DNA from: Musa acuminata AAA Group
Lineage: Eukaryota; Streptophyta; Magnoliopsida; Zingiberales; Musaceae
Assembly (NCBI RefSeq): GCF_036884655.1
Contig: NC_088356.1
Coordinates: forward strand, 12,134,001 to 12,198,000
Direction: 5' to 3'
DNA length: 64,000 nt
In this document: positions 48,437 through 60,765 of the stretch, in pieces
How positions within the stretch are numbered: the stretch's first letter is position 1
Layout of the letters: each line of letters starts with the position of its first letter
The notes under the pieces: model-generated
What the model was told of the DNA's origin: nothing
Database searches by the model: none
Seen by the model: the letters and a program-made list of their open reading frames with translations, nothing else
Position numbers and translations under genes: made by a program

Positions 48437-48725
48437 ACGATAGCAGATAAGATTTCCCTAACTGAATGAGAAAATCTTTCTACTCTATTGAGAAAATTTA
48501 AAATTCACCCTGTTAACTTATATAAATAGGGAAAAAACCGTTTCAAACAGCTTCTTTGATAATTAGGTGAATCACACTCTGAATCAAGGAAGAAAGATAG
48601 GACACATAGCATCCTAATGGCGGAAAGAGAAGTGACATCATTAGGCTTTGATTGGGAGTTATGCTCATGGCGGGTGATTGGATGAACTGATCTCGAGCTC
48701 CGAACAAGAACATGTCTCGATCTCG

Positions 48726-49458
48726 CTACTTCTTGGGCGCCAAGCGGCTCTTGATCTTCTTCACGTCTCTGGTCCCGATCTGGAAGGCCTTGGAGAGGAC
48801 GATGTCGGGCACCGGCTGGGTGGCGGCGAAGAGGGTGGCGGCGATGGATTGGGTGCCCGGGAACTGGCTGTTGAAGGCGGCGAGGGCGGCGGCGGGAACG
48901 TCGCCGTTGTTCTTCTGGAAGTGGACCAGGCCGCGGGGGAAGACGAAGACGTCGCCCTTGGTGATGGTCTTGGTGATCAGCTTGTTGGCGGTGGTGATGA
49001 AGCCCACGTCGAGGGTGCCGTCGAGCACGAAGACGATCTCGGTGGCGCGCGGGTGGGTGTGCGGCGGGTTCAACCCGCCGGGGGCGTAGTCGACGCGGGA
49101 CATGGACACGCCCAGGGTGTTGAGCCCCGGGATCTTCTCCACGTTGGCGGCCGTCACCAGGGAGCCCATGGTGGTGTTGGTGGCGCCCGGCTTGGCCAGC
49201 CCCTGGAAGAAGAAGTCCGCCTCCGTCACCTCCGCCGCCGGCTTGCATGCAAACCCGTTCACCTTGACGGCTGCAGTGGTCGCTCCACCACATAAGCAAG
49301 AAGACGGCAGATCAAGCAAAGAAATCAAGAAGGGATGGCGAAGATGAGCTACCGGAGTTGAGATCCGCGACGCAGATATCCTGGAGCATGTCAGGATCCG
49401 CAGCAAGGGTGGAAGCGACGAGGAGGGAGAAGAACGTGAGGAGGGAAGGCTTGGCCAT
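48726..49458 (-). CDS. Germin-like protein (cupin), secreted
   Basis: There are two exons: 49353-49458 (donor CTCCG|GTAGCTC) and 48726-49270 (acceptor CACTGCAG|CCGTC, stop TAG), with an 82-bp intron; the product is 216 aa. Residues 1-20 (MAKPSLLTFFSLLVASTLAA) are a signal peptide, so the protein is secreted to the cell wall. Cys29 and Cys44 match the disulfide of the family. Germin boxes are present: PPHTHPRATE gives metal ligands His106, His108 and Glu113, and FPRGLVHF gives His152; together they bind manganese. One N-glycosylation site (NTT at 67). Family members act in oxalate-oxidase or superoxide-dismutase-like reactions or as scaffolds; activity of this one is not known. The gene has GC-rich third positions, unlike its surroundings, which is common in monocots. 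Confidence 0.95.
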
Positions 49459-50361
49459 TGTGGCTGCTCGCTTGCTTGCCGCTGCTGAAGAGGGTGAGAT
49501 GGAAGGAAGAGAAGAGGAACAAAGAGGTAGCGACGATGCACATAAAAGCATGATGTAGGGACCTGATTTGCCCACTTGCCGACTCAGTATTCATATCCTG
49601 TAGGAAGAAAAATCCCTATCAAGATGGAAATGAGCTGATCCTGTGCGATGATGTGGAAGTCTCAGAGAAGCTACATGTTCCATGTTCCTTTGGCATATTT
49701 TGATCATGAACGCGAATGGTACGGTGCCTCGCACATGCCAAAAGCCTTGAGATCCAGCTTCGGCAAAAGAGCCACTCTGCATCCAGATGTGAAGGACGAA
49801 CTCACACCCATATACATGCATATATGTATCCTTCCCCTTTAATTGTATTGGTTAATTGTATTGGTTACCCACGCGTAGTTATGGATAGCTCAACAGCGGC
49901 AGTAGGTTCCAAAGAAGGGGAATAAAGAGGAAGAAGAAGGCATGGTAATGCATGTGCGATGCCATTCTGAAGCCCTAACTCTTCTCGTCTCCTAAAAGCT
50001 GTGGCATGAGCTGACAGAGACACAGGACAGAGCTGGGTCGAAAGGAGTCTATGGTCACCGTTTAGCCACGAGAATTGAGACTGATGATTGGATTCAAGGA
50101 ACCCAACGTGGCAAGTCAAATGGATTCACTTCAGGGATTGCAAAAATGATCGACGATGATTTGGGGTTGTAATTATCCACAGAATGGCCTCCGATTTGGA
50201 TCAGCAGGCTCACCGAGAGGATGAGAGCGATGGCCATCACATATGAAACCCACTAAATGGAAGAGTACATCAAAAGATGGTGAGAACGTGTAAAGAACAT
50301 GAATGCCTCTCGCTTGTTAACGGGATGAGGACGGAGGGCCAAAAGATGCTCCCAGCAACGA
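49459..50361. other. Spacer between germin-like and PP2C genes
   Basis: The first part is the leader and promoter of the germin-like gene; the last part is probably the 3' untranslated region of the PP2C gene. I see no ORF, RNA gene or repeat worth naming in between. Confidence 0.5.
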
Positions 50362-53300
50362 TCAACTGGATGATCTCCAAATCCTTCCTTCCAGGGAGAT
50401 CACCATGACGGAAACATCATCATGGTATTTACGACGGTCACCTTGTGGAATATCCAGCAATTCATGAAAGTCCATCCCTGTGAAGTAAACATGGAATTAC
50501 AACCATGTGAATCATTATGCAGTGAGAAACTCAATATTCGACATGCATGGCAGATTAACCCGTAACCACCGACACGGAAACACAGATTTCTACCCAAGAA
50601 AGAAATGCAAGGCGGATTAACCCAGGCAACAAGAATATTCGACACCCATAACTGAATCGCAAGGTTTTACAGAGGCAATTCCATGTTAGGAAGCTAACTC
50701 TAACTTGATTGCCAAAATAGAGAGAAAGCCTCAAGTTAGACCTGACAGAATTTTTGGAAAAGGTGACTCTATCAACTCGTCAAAGAATGAATGATGACAA
50801 CAGCTTCAAAAGTTGACCCTTCATTAAAATCTTCTAGCATGTCAAGGATGACTATTACTACGCTCCCACTGGAGCTCTGGCTTGAACATGACTCGAGGAA
50901 CATACGTACTGGGTGCATTACTATGCACACAGTTAAGTAATGAGTGGCAAGAACCGAACCATTGAAACTTAAAAAGCAACTGAAGGATAAGATGGAGGGC
51001 AACTCTAAGAGGAATGCAAGCGCGTCTCATAAGTGATGACAAAAAAGGAACTAAATGAGCACATAAATGGACTAACCATTCGTTTTAGCTGCACGAAGTA
51101 GCAGCTCTGCGATGAGATACTGTGCAGGATCCCCTTCTGGTGCATTTTCCATGAACCATGTGACATGTGAAACCACCTCTTCATTGCTGAAATACTGGTA
51201 AAGCCCATCAGAAGAGAGGACTAAGAATCGATCACTTGAGCTGAGACGATGATGAAGAACCGAGGGAATGCAGCTAATATATGGCAAGTTCCCGATATAG
51301 TCAACTCTAAACATTTCAAGAAGAGCTTGATTGAAGGTTGGCTGTTTCAGAGAGGGAAAAAGGTACAATCAGCCTCATCAAACAAATCAACTTTCCAGTA
51401 AATATAACCAAAAGTAGATAACTAAAACAAATGTAATGAGAATGCCTGTTCTTTCAGTCATGTATGGCATATCACATCTTGCCTTGTTTTTGCAAAAAAA
51501 TTCATATTCTACATTAGATCAGGACATTGTTATTCCAATTTCCTAACTACATGTTTATTACAACAAGAAATAATCACCTTTTTGTTTCACACCAATGAGA
51601 TCTTTTGAGGGAAATGCCACCAAATATACAAGATTATGGCACTGCAGTGCCCAAGCATTTGTCTCGTGCTCAGATTGAATATTCCACAACACTGCTTTGA
51701 GATTTCAATTCTCAACTACCTATAGATGTTTAAACATGAGCAAAGAGTATCTCACTAGACTTCGCTATTCAGAAGTATCAGATCTTTTGTCAGGCAAAAA
51801 AATAAAGGAAAACTGTACTGGGATCAACACAAGGAGATTTTTTCAATCCTGCCCCCCCCCTCCCCCCCCATTTATGGCTCCACCTATACACAAGGCCGAT
51901 CACAATTTCTGTACACCAGGCCCCACACATAATGGAATTTTCTTATCATGCTTGGATGTTGGGGTCCGGGATGCCGCAAGATGTGAGTGGCCTAGTCGTG
52001 GATGGGTTGGGCTCATACACAAGGTAGGATAGAAAGAGTTAATATGTGGGCTTAAGAGAATTTTCATTGCCACAATCAAGAACTGAAATGATTTGAAACT
52101 CTCTTTGCTCTCCTTTGCTGTTACAGTCCCTTCAATATGAATGCACATACCCAAAAATAATGTATACTGATTCACCTCATTTCCAGAGAATACATAGCTT
52201 TTACTTCTACACATACAGTTTAGAATTCCATACATCTTTCCTTAGTATAAGCAGGAGTGCACCTCGGCCAATGATCAGATTTTGCACCAGTAAGCAATCT
52301 AATCGAAGATAAAAATGTTTAAAGTAATCACCATGATAATACATTACTCTATTATTGAGCCATTTACACAGCCAATGATCTACAGTAGATACAAATATAG
52401 TTTCAATACCTTATTTCTTTCCCAGGTACGAGCAGGAATTTACCCCAGATATGGCCAAACCAATGACTCGTTTACTTGACACTGCCTGGCTAATTTGGAT
52501 TTATGATATATCAAGAGAAGCTATCATGTCATTTAAAGATTTAGTTATTAACTTTCTGATAATGAACCACCTTCCAAGGCTGCAATATGAATCACCTCTC
52601 AATTCAATGAAGTTTAGCGTGAACAGAATCACACCAGAACCAGACACACTTAGTGGATACAAAGAATGCAAACATAGATTAAAAGGGGCTTATTAATTTA
52701 AATTGCATTATGTATCAGCTAACCTTCTTCAAAAATTCTGCACCAAATGCTCTGGTAACTTTTAACTTTCCTTTTACTCTGTCATTAAAGACAGCCTGAG
52801 CATCATCAGCATGTTCTTCTTTAATTCTCAATACTTCCTGCAATGATTTAGTTGAAAAGGTCAATTAACTAGGGCAAACGATAAGTCATTATGACAGACA
52901 CACAGTATTGAGGAAATCATATATGATACAGCAAATGGTTCAAAGAAAAAGCCTTCTCACAATCATTTTGAATGCTTAGCAAGCTAACATTTCCACAAGA
53001 AAAAAAGTAAATGCTATGAGCTACAGAAAGAAAAATGTTTTCCTGGTTTCTCTAGGAGCATGCGTGCTTGGTTCATGGCTCATTCCTTCATTTACCACAA
53101 GGGCCTCTTGATGTTTCCTTGAAATTGTACTCCATGTAGTTTCACCAGGAACATCAATGGATTACCTTCATGCTTTATTGAAGATCTTGGTAAAAGGGGA
53201 ATGAACTCATCTTTGTCAGCTATGAACTTCACAAAATATTGTGAATAAGATTGTCGGAGGATTTTAGCCATCAAGATGATCTATTGTGCACATGTGGATG

Positions 53301-56300
53301 TGAGTTATGTTCAGAGCCAAATGTGTTGTTCACATAGATACCATGAGAGTTCACCAATCAATAAACACTTTTCACACCAAAATTGAAATATCCTTTGTTT
53401 AACACAAGATCTAGCCAGTAACATCCACATGAAAGAATATAATCATAGAAGTAACTTGTCATCTTCCTCCTGTCTAGCAAAATTTAAAAATGAATGACAT
53501 TGCTGTTTGAATAAAATGCTCACTTTGCAACACATTTACCACAAAAGAACTTTATTTCTCTTAATTTACTCAAATTTTAACTAACTCTGAATCGTATTTA
53601 TCCTGCAATCCCATGTGATGAAGGATGTATGTCAATAATGACTTGCAGATTCATTAGTGCATATTTGGTACAGTGCATTTTCAATAGCATGTGGAAATTC
53701 TCAATGGCATTGCCTCGCTAGTATCCATCCCGAGTTGAAACTCCAACTTTTAGCTCAGCCAACCAGGAAGAAATCCTCAATTTCTCCATGCATAGAAAAA
53801 GACTTAGAAGAATACCTTTTTCAAAATATTCAAACAAACATAAACATAATTTTTTACCCAGAATTGTGTTTACTTCTATTAAATCTTTACCCTTCACCAG
53901 TATCACACAGTTTCTATCTCTCGCATAGTTTCACAGCTATCATACGCTAGTTTCTTTTCTCTTCTCATCATTGCTACTGTACATGTACTTCATACGCTAG
54001 AATATGTTCTTATAATAATTAACTATACTTCATATACTAGAATATGTTCTTATGATAATTAACTACTGACAATAAGGCAGAAGTCTTCAGAAATGTATGT
54101 CAGCTCGAGTAAGTATCTTGCAATAAAACCAGTATTCTTGACCAATTTTTATAACAATTATTAGAAAAAAAATTTCACAGAGATACTAGGTGCTTGTGCA
54201 CACATCTTTGCCATCAAACAACCACAAGCTCAAGCATGATGCGTCATAAGAAATATCCATTTAGATTTCTCGAGATGGGAGAAAAACAGAAAGTATTCTT
54301 AATTGGTTCATACCTCCTCAATGCTTGTACTATGGTCAGAAGATAGCTGACTGGCCCGTGTTTTTAAGCTACATAGAGAAAGTTCCCTGGTCTTATTAAT
54401 GTTGCAAAGCTGACCTTTAGGATTCTGCATTGGAGATTCCTCTGATATCCTGTCTAGCTCCACACGAGCAAGAATCTCCCTTGACCTGCTTCGATGTCTC
54501 ACATCTTCTTTGGCAAGAATCGGGTTACTGTAGCCTTGGTTTAGTCTATCTTGTGCAAGAATAGCACGGCTATCGCCAAGGTTCATAATGTACACATCCT
54601 GGTCCTTCATCAGCATGACAAGAACGCATGAGCCCATCAGTGCAAGCTCTGGGTGTTTATCAAGTGCCTTCTCCACCATTTCCACATAAGCCTCCTCTGT
54701 GGCTTCCAGTGCACGGGTCATAGCCTTGAGTACTGCATCATGATCCACTGGACCAGACTTGCATCTTCTGATAACCACTGATGAATTAACTATCCTCTCA
54801 TCAAGATTGGATGCATCTCTGTGCCAATGATAACTCCAAGGGAAAAGCTTCCTTTGTGATGATTTATGCTTCCTGTACATTTTTCTCAACTTTGATCCAA
54901 ACAGTGATATTCTGATCATCTGCTTTTGTCCTAAAGCAGAAAATGGCACCACATACTTCTGCTTTGGGTCCTTGGACTCGTCACTGACTACATCATCACT
55001 TTCTCTTCTTCCACCAATATCTTCACCCAGACCTGAACTTTTTCTCTTGCTTCTGGAAGAGCACAAAACAGCATTTACTGTTGATGAGATTTCTCTGCTA
55101 CGCAGGTCTTCAATGGCACTAAATTGCATATCCCAAGAACCCCTCACACTGGCATGACCTGATGACAAGCAAGACTCCTTGTCCTGGTCTTCCATAAGCT
55201 CCATCTGAAGAAGCTCGTAAAGGCATTTGCTTTTCCTAGTTTTGTTCTCTAATTTTGTTGTTGGCATGCAAGAGGTTTCCTTCTGGGGCACATCAACATG
55301 GTGTTTGGTATCCGTATCTCCGTCACCTGTGTTTGCATTGTGGTCATGGGAACTTTCACTTGGTTGTTTGTCAACGTCTTTGGTTCCTATTCCCTCGGCA
55401 GCTTGATCCTTACCACTTAATTCAGCATCCAAACCCTTGTCGATGGTAGATTCCGATCCATGGTTGTCTTCATTGGATTGGACATGTAGAACTCCTGTCT
55501 CACCATTGTCACCAGCATTTTCATCAAGCAACTGAGAATTCTGTGATTCACCAGGGTGCAACTGAGAACTGGCACATTCATCTTCTTCTACAAGACTAGA
55601 ACAAGTCCTGGTAGCACCGTTTTTAGTAATATCAGATGTAGGTACAGCCTCGGCAGCTTTGTCTTCGTAGTCCCATAGAAGACCCTCCAATTCTTTATCT
55701 ATAGCTCTGTAAAGGTTACTCATCAAAAAATCAGGTGCATCGGGACCATTGAAACCATCATAGATCCCAACAAATAACCACCCTTGCTCTTCAGAGAGAA
55801 CAACATGAACTCTATCCTCTCCAGCCTTGCCATGCGCCCATTGTAAGTTACGGCTGCTGCTATACTCAGGTTCAGATGTTCCAGCCTCCAGACAGTTTGC
55901 TGAAGGCTCCAGCCGATACTTTGGCTCCTTAGAATGCCAGACCAGCTGGGTCATGGGATGCAAGAGGAACCGCTGCATCCAACCAGAACCACCACCATGT
56001 CGACGCCTTGTAAAGGTCCTAGAAAGAGCGCTTCTCATTGGTCTACTCATGCTCCTCACGAGCCGTCCCAGCCTTGCCCTTCTCCGGTCATAAGCAAGCG
56101 GAGCTGAGAAGTTACTTGTATCAGTCGAATCAAGAGGGCCGGACATGAAAACACCCTTATCCAATGGCCCTGACATGAAGCCCGCCCCTCTTTCCAATGG
56201 CCCCGAGGCAAATCCCCTCTCCAAGGGTCCTGACAAGAACCCGTTCAAGGGCCCCGACCCACGGGGCACCGGCTGCAAAGGGACCGCCGCGAACGAGGCC

Positions 56301-56710
56301 GTGCTCTCGAACGAAGCGGCAGGCTCTTGAGCGTCGCCAGAGGCCAGCACATTCGGGTTGCCGGTCCGGGCGGTCGAGGCATTGGCACTCACCGAGGCCC
56401 CCGAAATCGCCCTAAAGGTGGTCTCGGACGCGCCCTTGCTCGCCCTCTGGAGGCCAGCCAAATCTTCCGCAGCAATCTCCTGCCGGAAAGAGGCGCTGCG
56501 GGTCTCGGAATCCAGGGTGCTCGAGTCCACGGTGTAGCGCTCGGAGTTGGACGGGGTGATAGCCGGAGAATCGACGACGACCGGCCTGACATAACAGAAG
56601 GAGTGGCCGAGCCCCTCGTCCAGGGGCTCGAGGAACTCCAGATCGACCCCGCCCTTCCCATTCCCCACGGGCACGAAGCAACCGACGACTTGAGAGGTGC
56701 CGTTCCCCAT
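50362..56710 (-). CDS. PLL: POLTERGEIST-type protein phosphatase 2C
   Basis: Four coding exons: 54314-56710, 52724-52837, 51077-51341 and 50362-50477, all with GT-AG introns, give 963 aa. It begins [12 protein letters not shown], with Gly2 for N-myristoylation and a nearby Cys, as in Arabidopsis POL and PLL1, which sit at the plasma membrane and promote stem-cell and meristem fate downstream of receptor kinases. Residues 152-194 repeat S-G-P-L-(E/D)-(R/K)-G words, typical of the family. The phosphatase domain has two blocks: from about 292 with [15 protein letters not shown] (Asp318), and [20 protein letters not shown] at 694, SSDGLYQYF (Asp882) and [10 protein letters not shown] (Asp945, Asp946). 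A long acidic insert at about 350-560 splits the catalytic domain, as in other POL-like proteins. Exons 2-4 are small. The exact orthology among POL and PLL1-PLL5 is not decided. Confidence 0.94.
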
Positions 56711-57300
56711 CGGCGCGCAGCACTACAAGGACATCAAAGCAGGAGGCGCGGCGGGTCGGAAGGGAGATCCCCGGAACGGAGGGCTTCCATTGCCCTGCAC
56801 CACGAGCAGGCGCGGAAGGAACCCGAAGCACCGCTCAACCCTACCACTCCCCACCCGGTGAGTTCGCATCATAAGCAAGCAGCTCGGCGGCGATGGTCTC
56901 GAGACTACCGCTTACCCACAGACCAGATAAAGCAGTGATTGCAGCGAAAGGGAGCGCCACCCATCTCACCTCAACAGATCTGAGTTAGAAGCCTCAGTGG
57001 GGATGATGTGAGAGGAGAGCAAGAGCAGAATGCAGAGAGAGAGAGAGAGAGAGAGAGAGCAGAAGAGGGGAAGTTTTGGAAACCAAAAAAATAAGGAATC
57101 CCCAAATTAGATTTGGTTAGGAGGGGAAAGTGAGAGTGAAGAAAAGGGCAAGAGAGAGAGCGAGAGAGAGGTGTGGGGATGGATGTGTAAACAAAGTATA
57201 TGAAGAATAGGTGAGATGATGCCTTTTTAGAGAGAGAGGTCACTTTCTTTGTTGGAGTTGAGGAGATCAAATGGTTTAGGAGGGGGTGAAAAGGGACTAG
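56711..57300 (-). promoter_or_regulatory. PP2C leader and promoter with GA repeats
   Basis: Upstream of the ATG is a purine-rich region with a GA microsatellite at about 57033-57059, more GA-rich stretches near 57150-57170, and a CT tract at 57331-57352. Long GA/CT leaders are common in plant regulatory genes, where they can bind GAGA-type BBR/BPC factors. Transcription start is not determined. Reading frames in this stretch have no protein resemblance. Confidence 0.5.
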
Positions 57301-59255
57301 GAATAGGATTCAATTGCTTGCATTCGGCTGCTCTCTCTCTCTCTATCTCTCTCTCCTAATTGTTTCTCTTGCATGATAGGATTTGGTGGGTGGGGGGTGA
57401 GAGGAGTCGAACACAAAGAAAACTAGGCATCCATCATCGCATCATCATGGTCACTATCATGATTATGACATTGGGGTGGATCAAATTACATGTTTTCTCT
57501 AATTTTTAAACCATTTAAATGCATTAGGAAAAGTAGGATAATGTTTCTTCTTCAAGACTTGTATTGTGTTTTATGACGGTGATGGTAAGAGTCGTGTTAG
57601 CTAAATTGGAATCCTATATGATTCCAATTTGTAATTCATTCATGAGACTAAATGTGGATATGACCATGCATCCGATGGAACTATATAAATGGGAAAAGAA
57701 GAAAAAGAAGAACAAGTAGGATAAGATCCAACTAGAGCTTACTAAATAAGCTATTTGAAAACAAGTGAGTACAATGGTCTTTCCATTCCATCACGATGTT
57801 CCAAATTAAAATTTCACCATGATAATGCATATATGTACACATACATATATTAAAGAATATTATGATGCATTTGCAGTACCTCCTCCTCAGATGTTGCTTG
57901 TATTGACAGGAATATTGTGCTATTGATCTTTGAGATCATTTGTGCTGACATTATATAAATGCTCTTTAAGTGAAAGTTGGACCCTTGTCATTATGTTGGT
58001 GGCAACCACCACACAAAGAGGGAATCATGAGAAACTATTGAACAGATTGCGAAAATGGTGCATGGGTGAGGAGATTAAAAGAAAAAAAAGGGGGACAAGA
58101 CATGGCCACATCACTGTTGAATGGTGAAATCTGAAAGAGTGGTATTCAATATGAATAGCATGGAATGAGGGCATTGGAGATGGCCCCCACAAAGACCAAC
58201 TCCACATGGGAAGCACCAAACCCATCTCTCCTCATGTTGACTAATAATCTATAGTGCCCCCCCCCCCTCCATCCCATTTTGTCCTCAACCAAGACCATCA
58301 CATTTGCTCTGACCAAGAAGCAAATTTCCAAGGGGGTGCGGACAAACCATGCAATCGACATGTATGCTATAATGCCACTGTGAAAAATAAAGCAGTTGGA
58401 AGTCAGCATCTCCGAATCCCAGAGTCTAACCCTTTGATGTCATCGTTTTGGTGGCTCAACTCCATTACCCCCTTCCACCAATCCTGCAATCACAGGTTGT
58501 CATGCCATCATGCTCCTATATGTTCTTTGTTGTGCCTCTGCTTGTGCTTCTCCATCAAACCCTATAGCACTCACTTACTCACTCACAATGACACCGCCTG
58601 GAGGAAGTGGTTGAGAGTTGACATCCCACATCAAAGTCCACAGTCAATGCACTACTTGATGATCTTGCATGTACTTTTTCCTTTTTCAACAAAACACAAT
58701 AAACTGGGGACTGTTTGCACAAGTTTTTGAGATGCTACATCTAAAAAAAACATTTTGTTTGTAAGTAATAATATTCTCAAATAAATCAAGGTAAGAAAAA
58801 AAAAAAAATATATATATATATATATCAAAATATAATAAAAACAAACAATACTTGTTGCAGCTACTGTCAATAAAATTTCCTGGGATGGTTCAAAAGAAGT
58901 GTGATTCCACCCAAGGGGTAAAGTGTAATTTGCCAACAGTTAATTATCACACAACTGACTCACTCTCATCACAATGTAATTAAATACAAACCCCCAAAAG
59001 CACCATTCAAAAGAAGAGCCTATAAAGACTCACTTGGAATCCTCACAATCTTCTAGACAAATAGACCACTTTGGACATTTGAACAAGGAGTTTTCTCTTC
59101 TCTTACAGTAGGATCCAGATGGTTGTGGGGTAGATGATGCTTGCAACATCTCCATAAGAAGCCCCAGATTTTACTTCTCTGTGTCACTGCATTCAGTAGA
59201 CCAACTTGGCTGCAGTGCTTGCTTGTTCACAACTTCATATCCTATGCCCTTCCAG

Positions 59256-59470
59256 ATGTCTCTCTTTGATCCCACAAGCAGACCATCTGATGCAAGACCT
59301 CCCAGAAATATTTTTGTGGTTGTTGTATGTATTATGCATCACTGACTTCCATCCTGTGCATGTCTTTCTTTGATCCCACAAGCAGACCATCTGATGCAGA
59401 CAAGCACAGGATGGAAGTCAGTGATGCATGCACATGCATACAACAGCCACATAAATATTTCTTGGAGGTC
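59256..59470. repeat. Foldback with duplicated 39-nt segment (candidate small-RNA hairpin or rearrangement)
   Basis: A 64-nt left arm (59296-59359, starts GACCTCCCAGAAATATTT, ends CCATCCTGTGC) and a 67-nt right arm (59404-59470, starts GCACAGGATGGAAG, ends TCTTGGAGGTC) pair with few mismatches. The loop is 44 nt. A 39-nt segment (core TTTGATCCCACAAGCAGACC) occurs both just before the left arm (59256-59294) and inside the loop (59360-59398), differing at one position. Layout is therefore repeat, arm, repeat, inverted arm. The arm length would suit a plant microRNA or siRNA precursor, but no known microRNA was recognised. Confidence 0.75.
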
Positions 59471-60714
59471 TTCAACATGTTTGCCTTGTGGTCTCATCAA
59501 GACTTCATTCATCACTCTAAGTGGATGGTACAAGATGTCATTCTTCCCCAATTAATTTGGGTCAACTAAGCTGCAGGCTCAAGTTACACATCTTGGTTTC
59601 CAGTAGCATGTGAAGAAGCTGGCAGAGGCTACACAATCCTACAGATGACCCTGCAGACCTTGTCCTTGGCCATCAAAATGGAAGGGTCCACCCCTTGCCT
59701 TGCCACTGCAATTTTGGAGTGCCACTGGATGCATGGTCCATCCTGCCCATGCAGCCAAACTGCTCGGCCAGGAGGACTCTCAGTTCTGCTCGGCCCCCTT
59801 CGTCATAAATGAGCTGCATCCCTGAAACACAGAAATCACAGTAGCTGACGGCTTCCTTTTTACCTTTTCCTTGTGCTCTGTTCTGTTGTTCCGGAAAACT
59901 AAGTTCGGGCATCACAATTACAATGCTTCCTCGTCAGACATGTCTCGAATCACAATGCATTAACAAAAACAAGATTAAGGTCATGTCGGAACAGCACCAC
60001 AGTTATCTGCAGTGTCAAAAAGTAACGAAGGGGGATTAGGTGGAAGACCCAACTGCAACCTGCAAGGACTTTTAAAAACTCAACAATGCTGCAGTTGGGG
60101 AATTGAATATTGCGGTGGATTCACACAGAGTAGGTACTTGTCCCTACTACCATTGATGCCGTGCCAAGGCCAAGGCCAAGGCAGGAGTCTCTCCATCATA
60201 TAAGAAATCCTCGAGCTGGCAGAACAAGCGGAGCACAGGAAGTTTTGATGAGATCGGTCCTTTCTCTTTCGAAACTAGGAATGATTCACGGAAACTGGGG
60301 ATGGGAGAAAACAGGTGCTGACCTTTCTGAAAGGATCGGATGCCCAAGGCTTTTCTACAAACACCAGACGGATGTGACGATTCAGTTGATATCAGCTATC
60401 TCTGCCTCTCCGATGCTTTTGAGGTCAATTCCCCACGCTGTGTTTCGGATGGAACAGTTGCATGTCACGACCATAACCGGCCAGAAGAGACATCGACTTC
60501 AATGCGATGTCAACGCTACTGGTATCAGGGACTGGGACCATTAGATTTTTATGGTATCATCTCATGCAAATATATAAGACTTCGATAGTTAGATATATAA
60601 GATTTTTATGATCGGATGATATATAAATAATCTAAATCAGATTTTAACGTATCAGTTAATTTAGCTGATAAAGACTTTGACTGGGATCGAATTCCGTCAT
60701 AATTATTTATTCTT

Positions 60715-60716
<2 letters not shown>

Positions 60717-60765
<49 letters not shown>
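60717..60765. repeat. AAT trinucleotide microsatellite
   Basis: About fifteen perfect AAT/ATA units lie in a row. It is a simple sequence repeat likely to vary in length between individuals. Confidence 0.95.

Noticed and set aside
48505..49299. 264-codon frame over the germin-like gene
   Set aside because: It is an out-of-frame shadow of the GC-rich second exon; the real frame has the cupin motifs.
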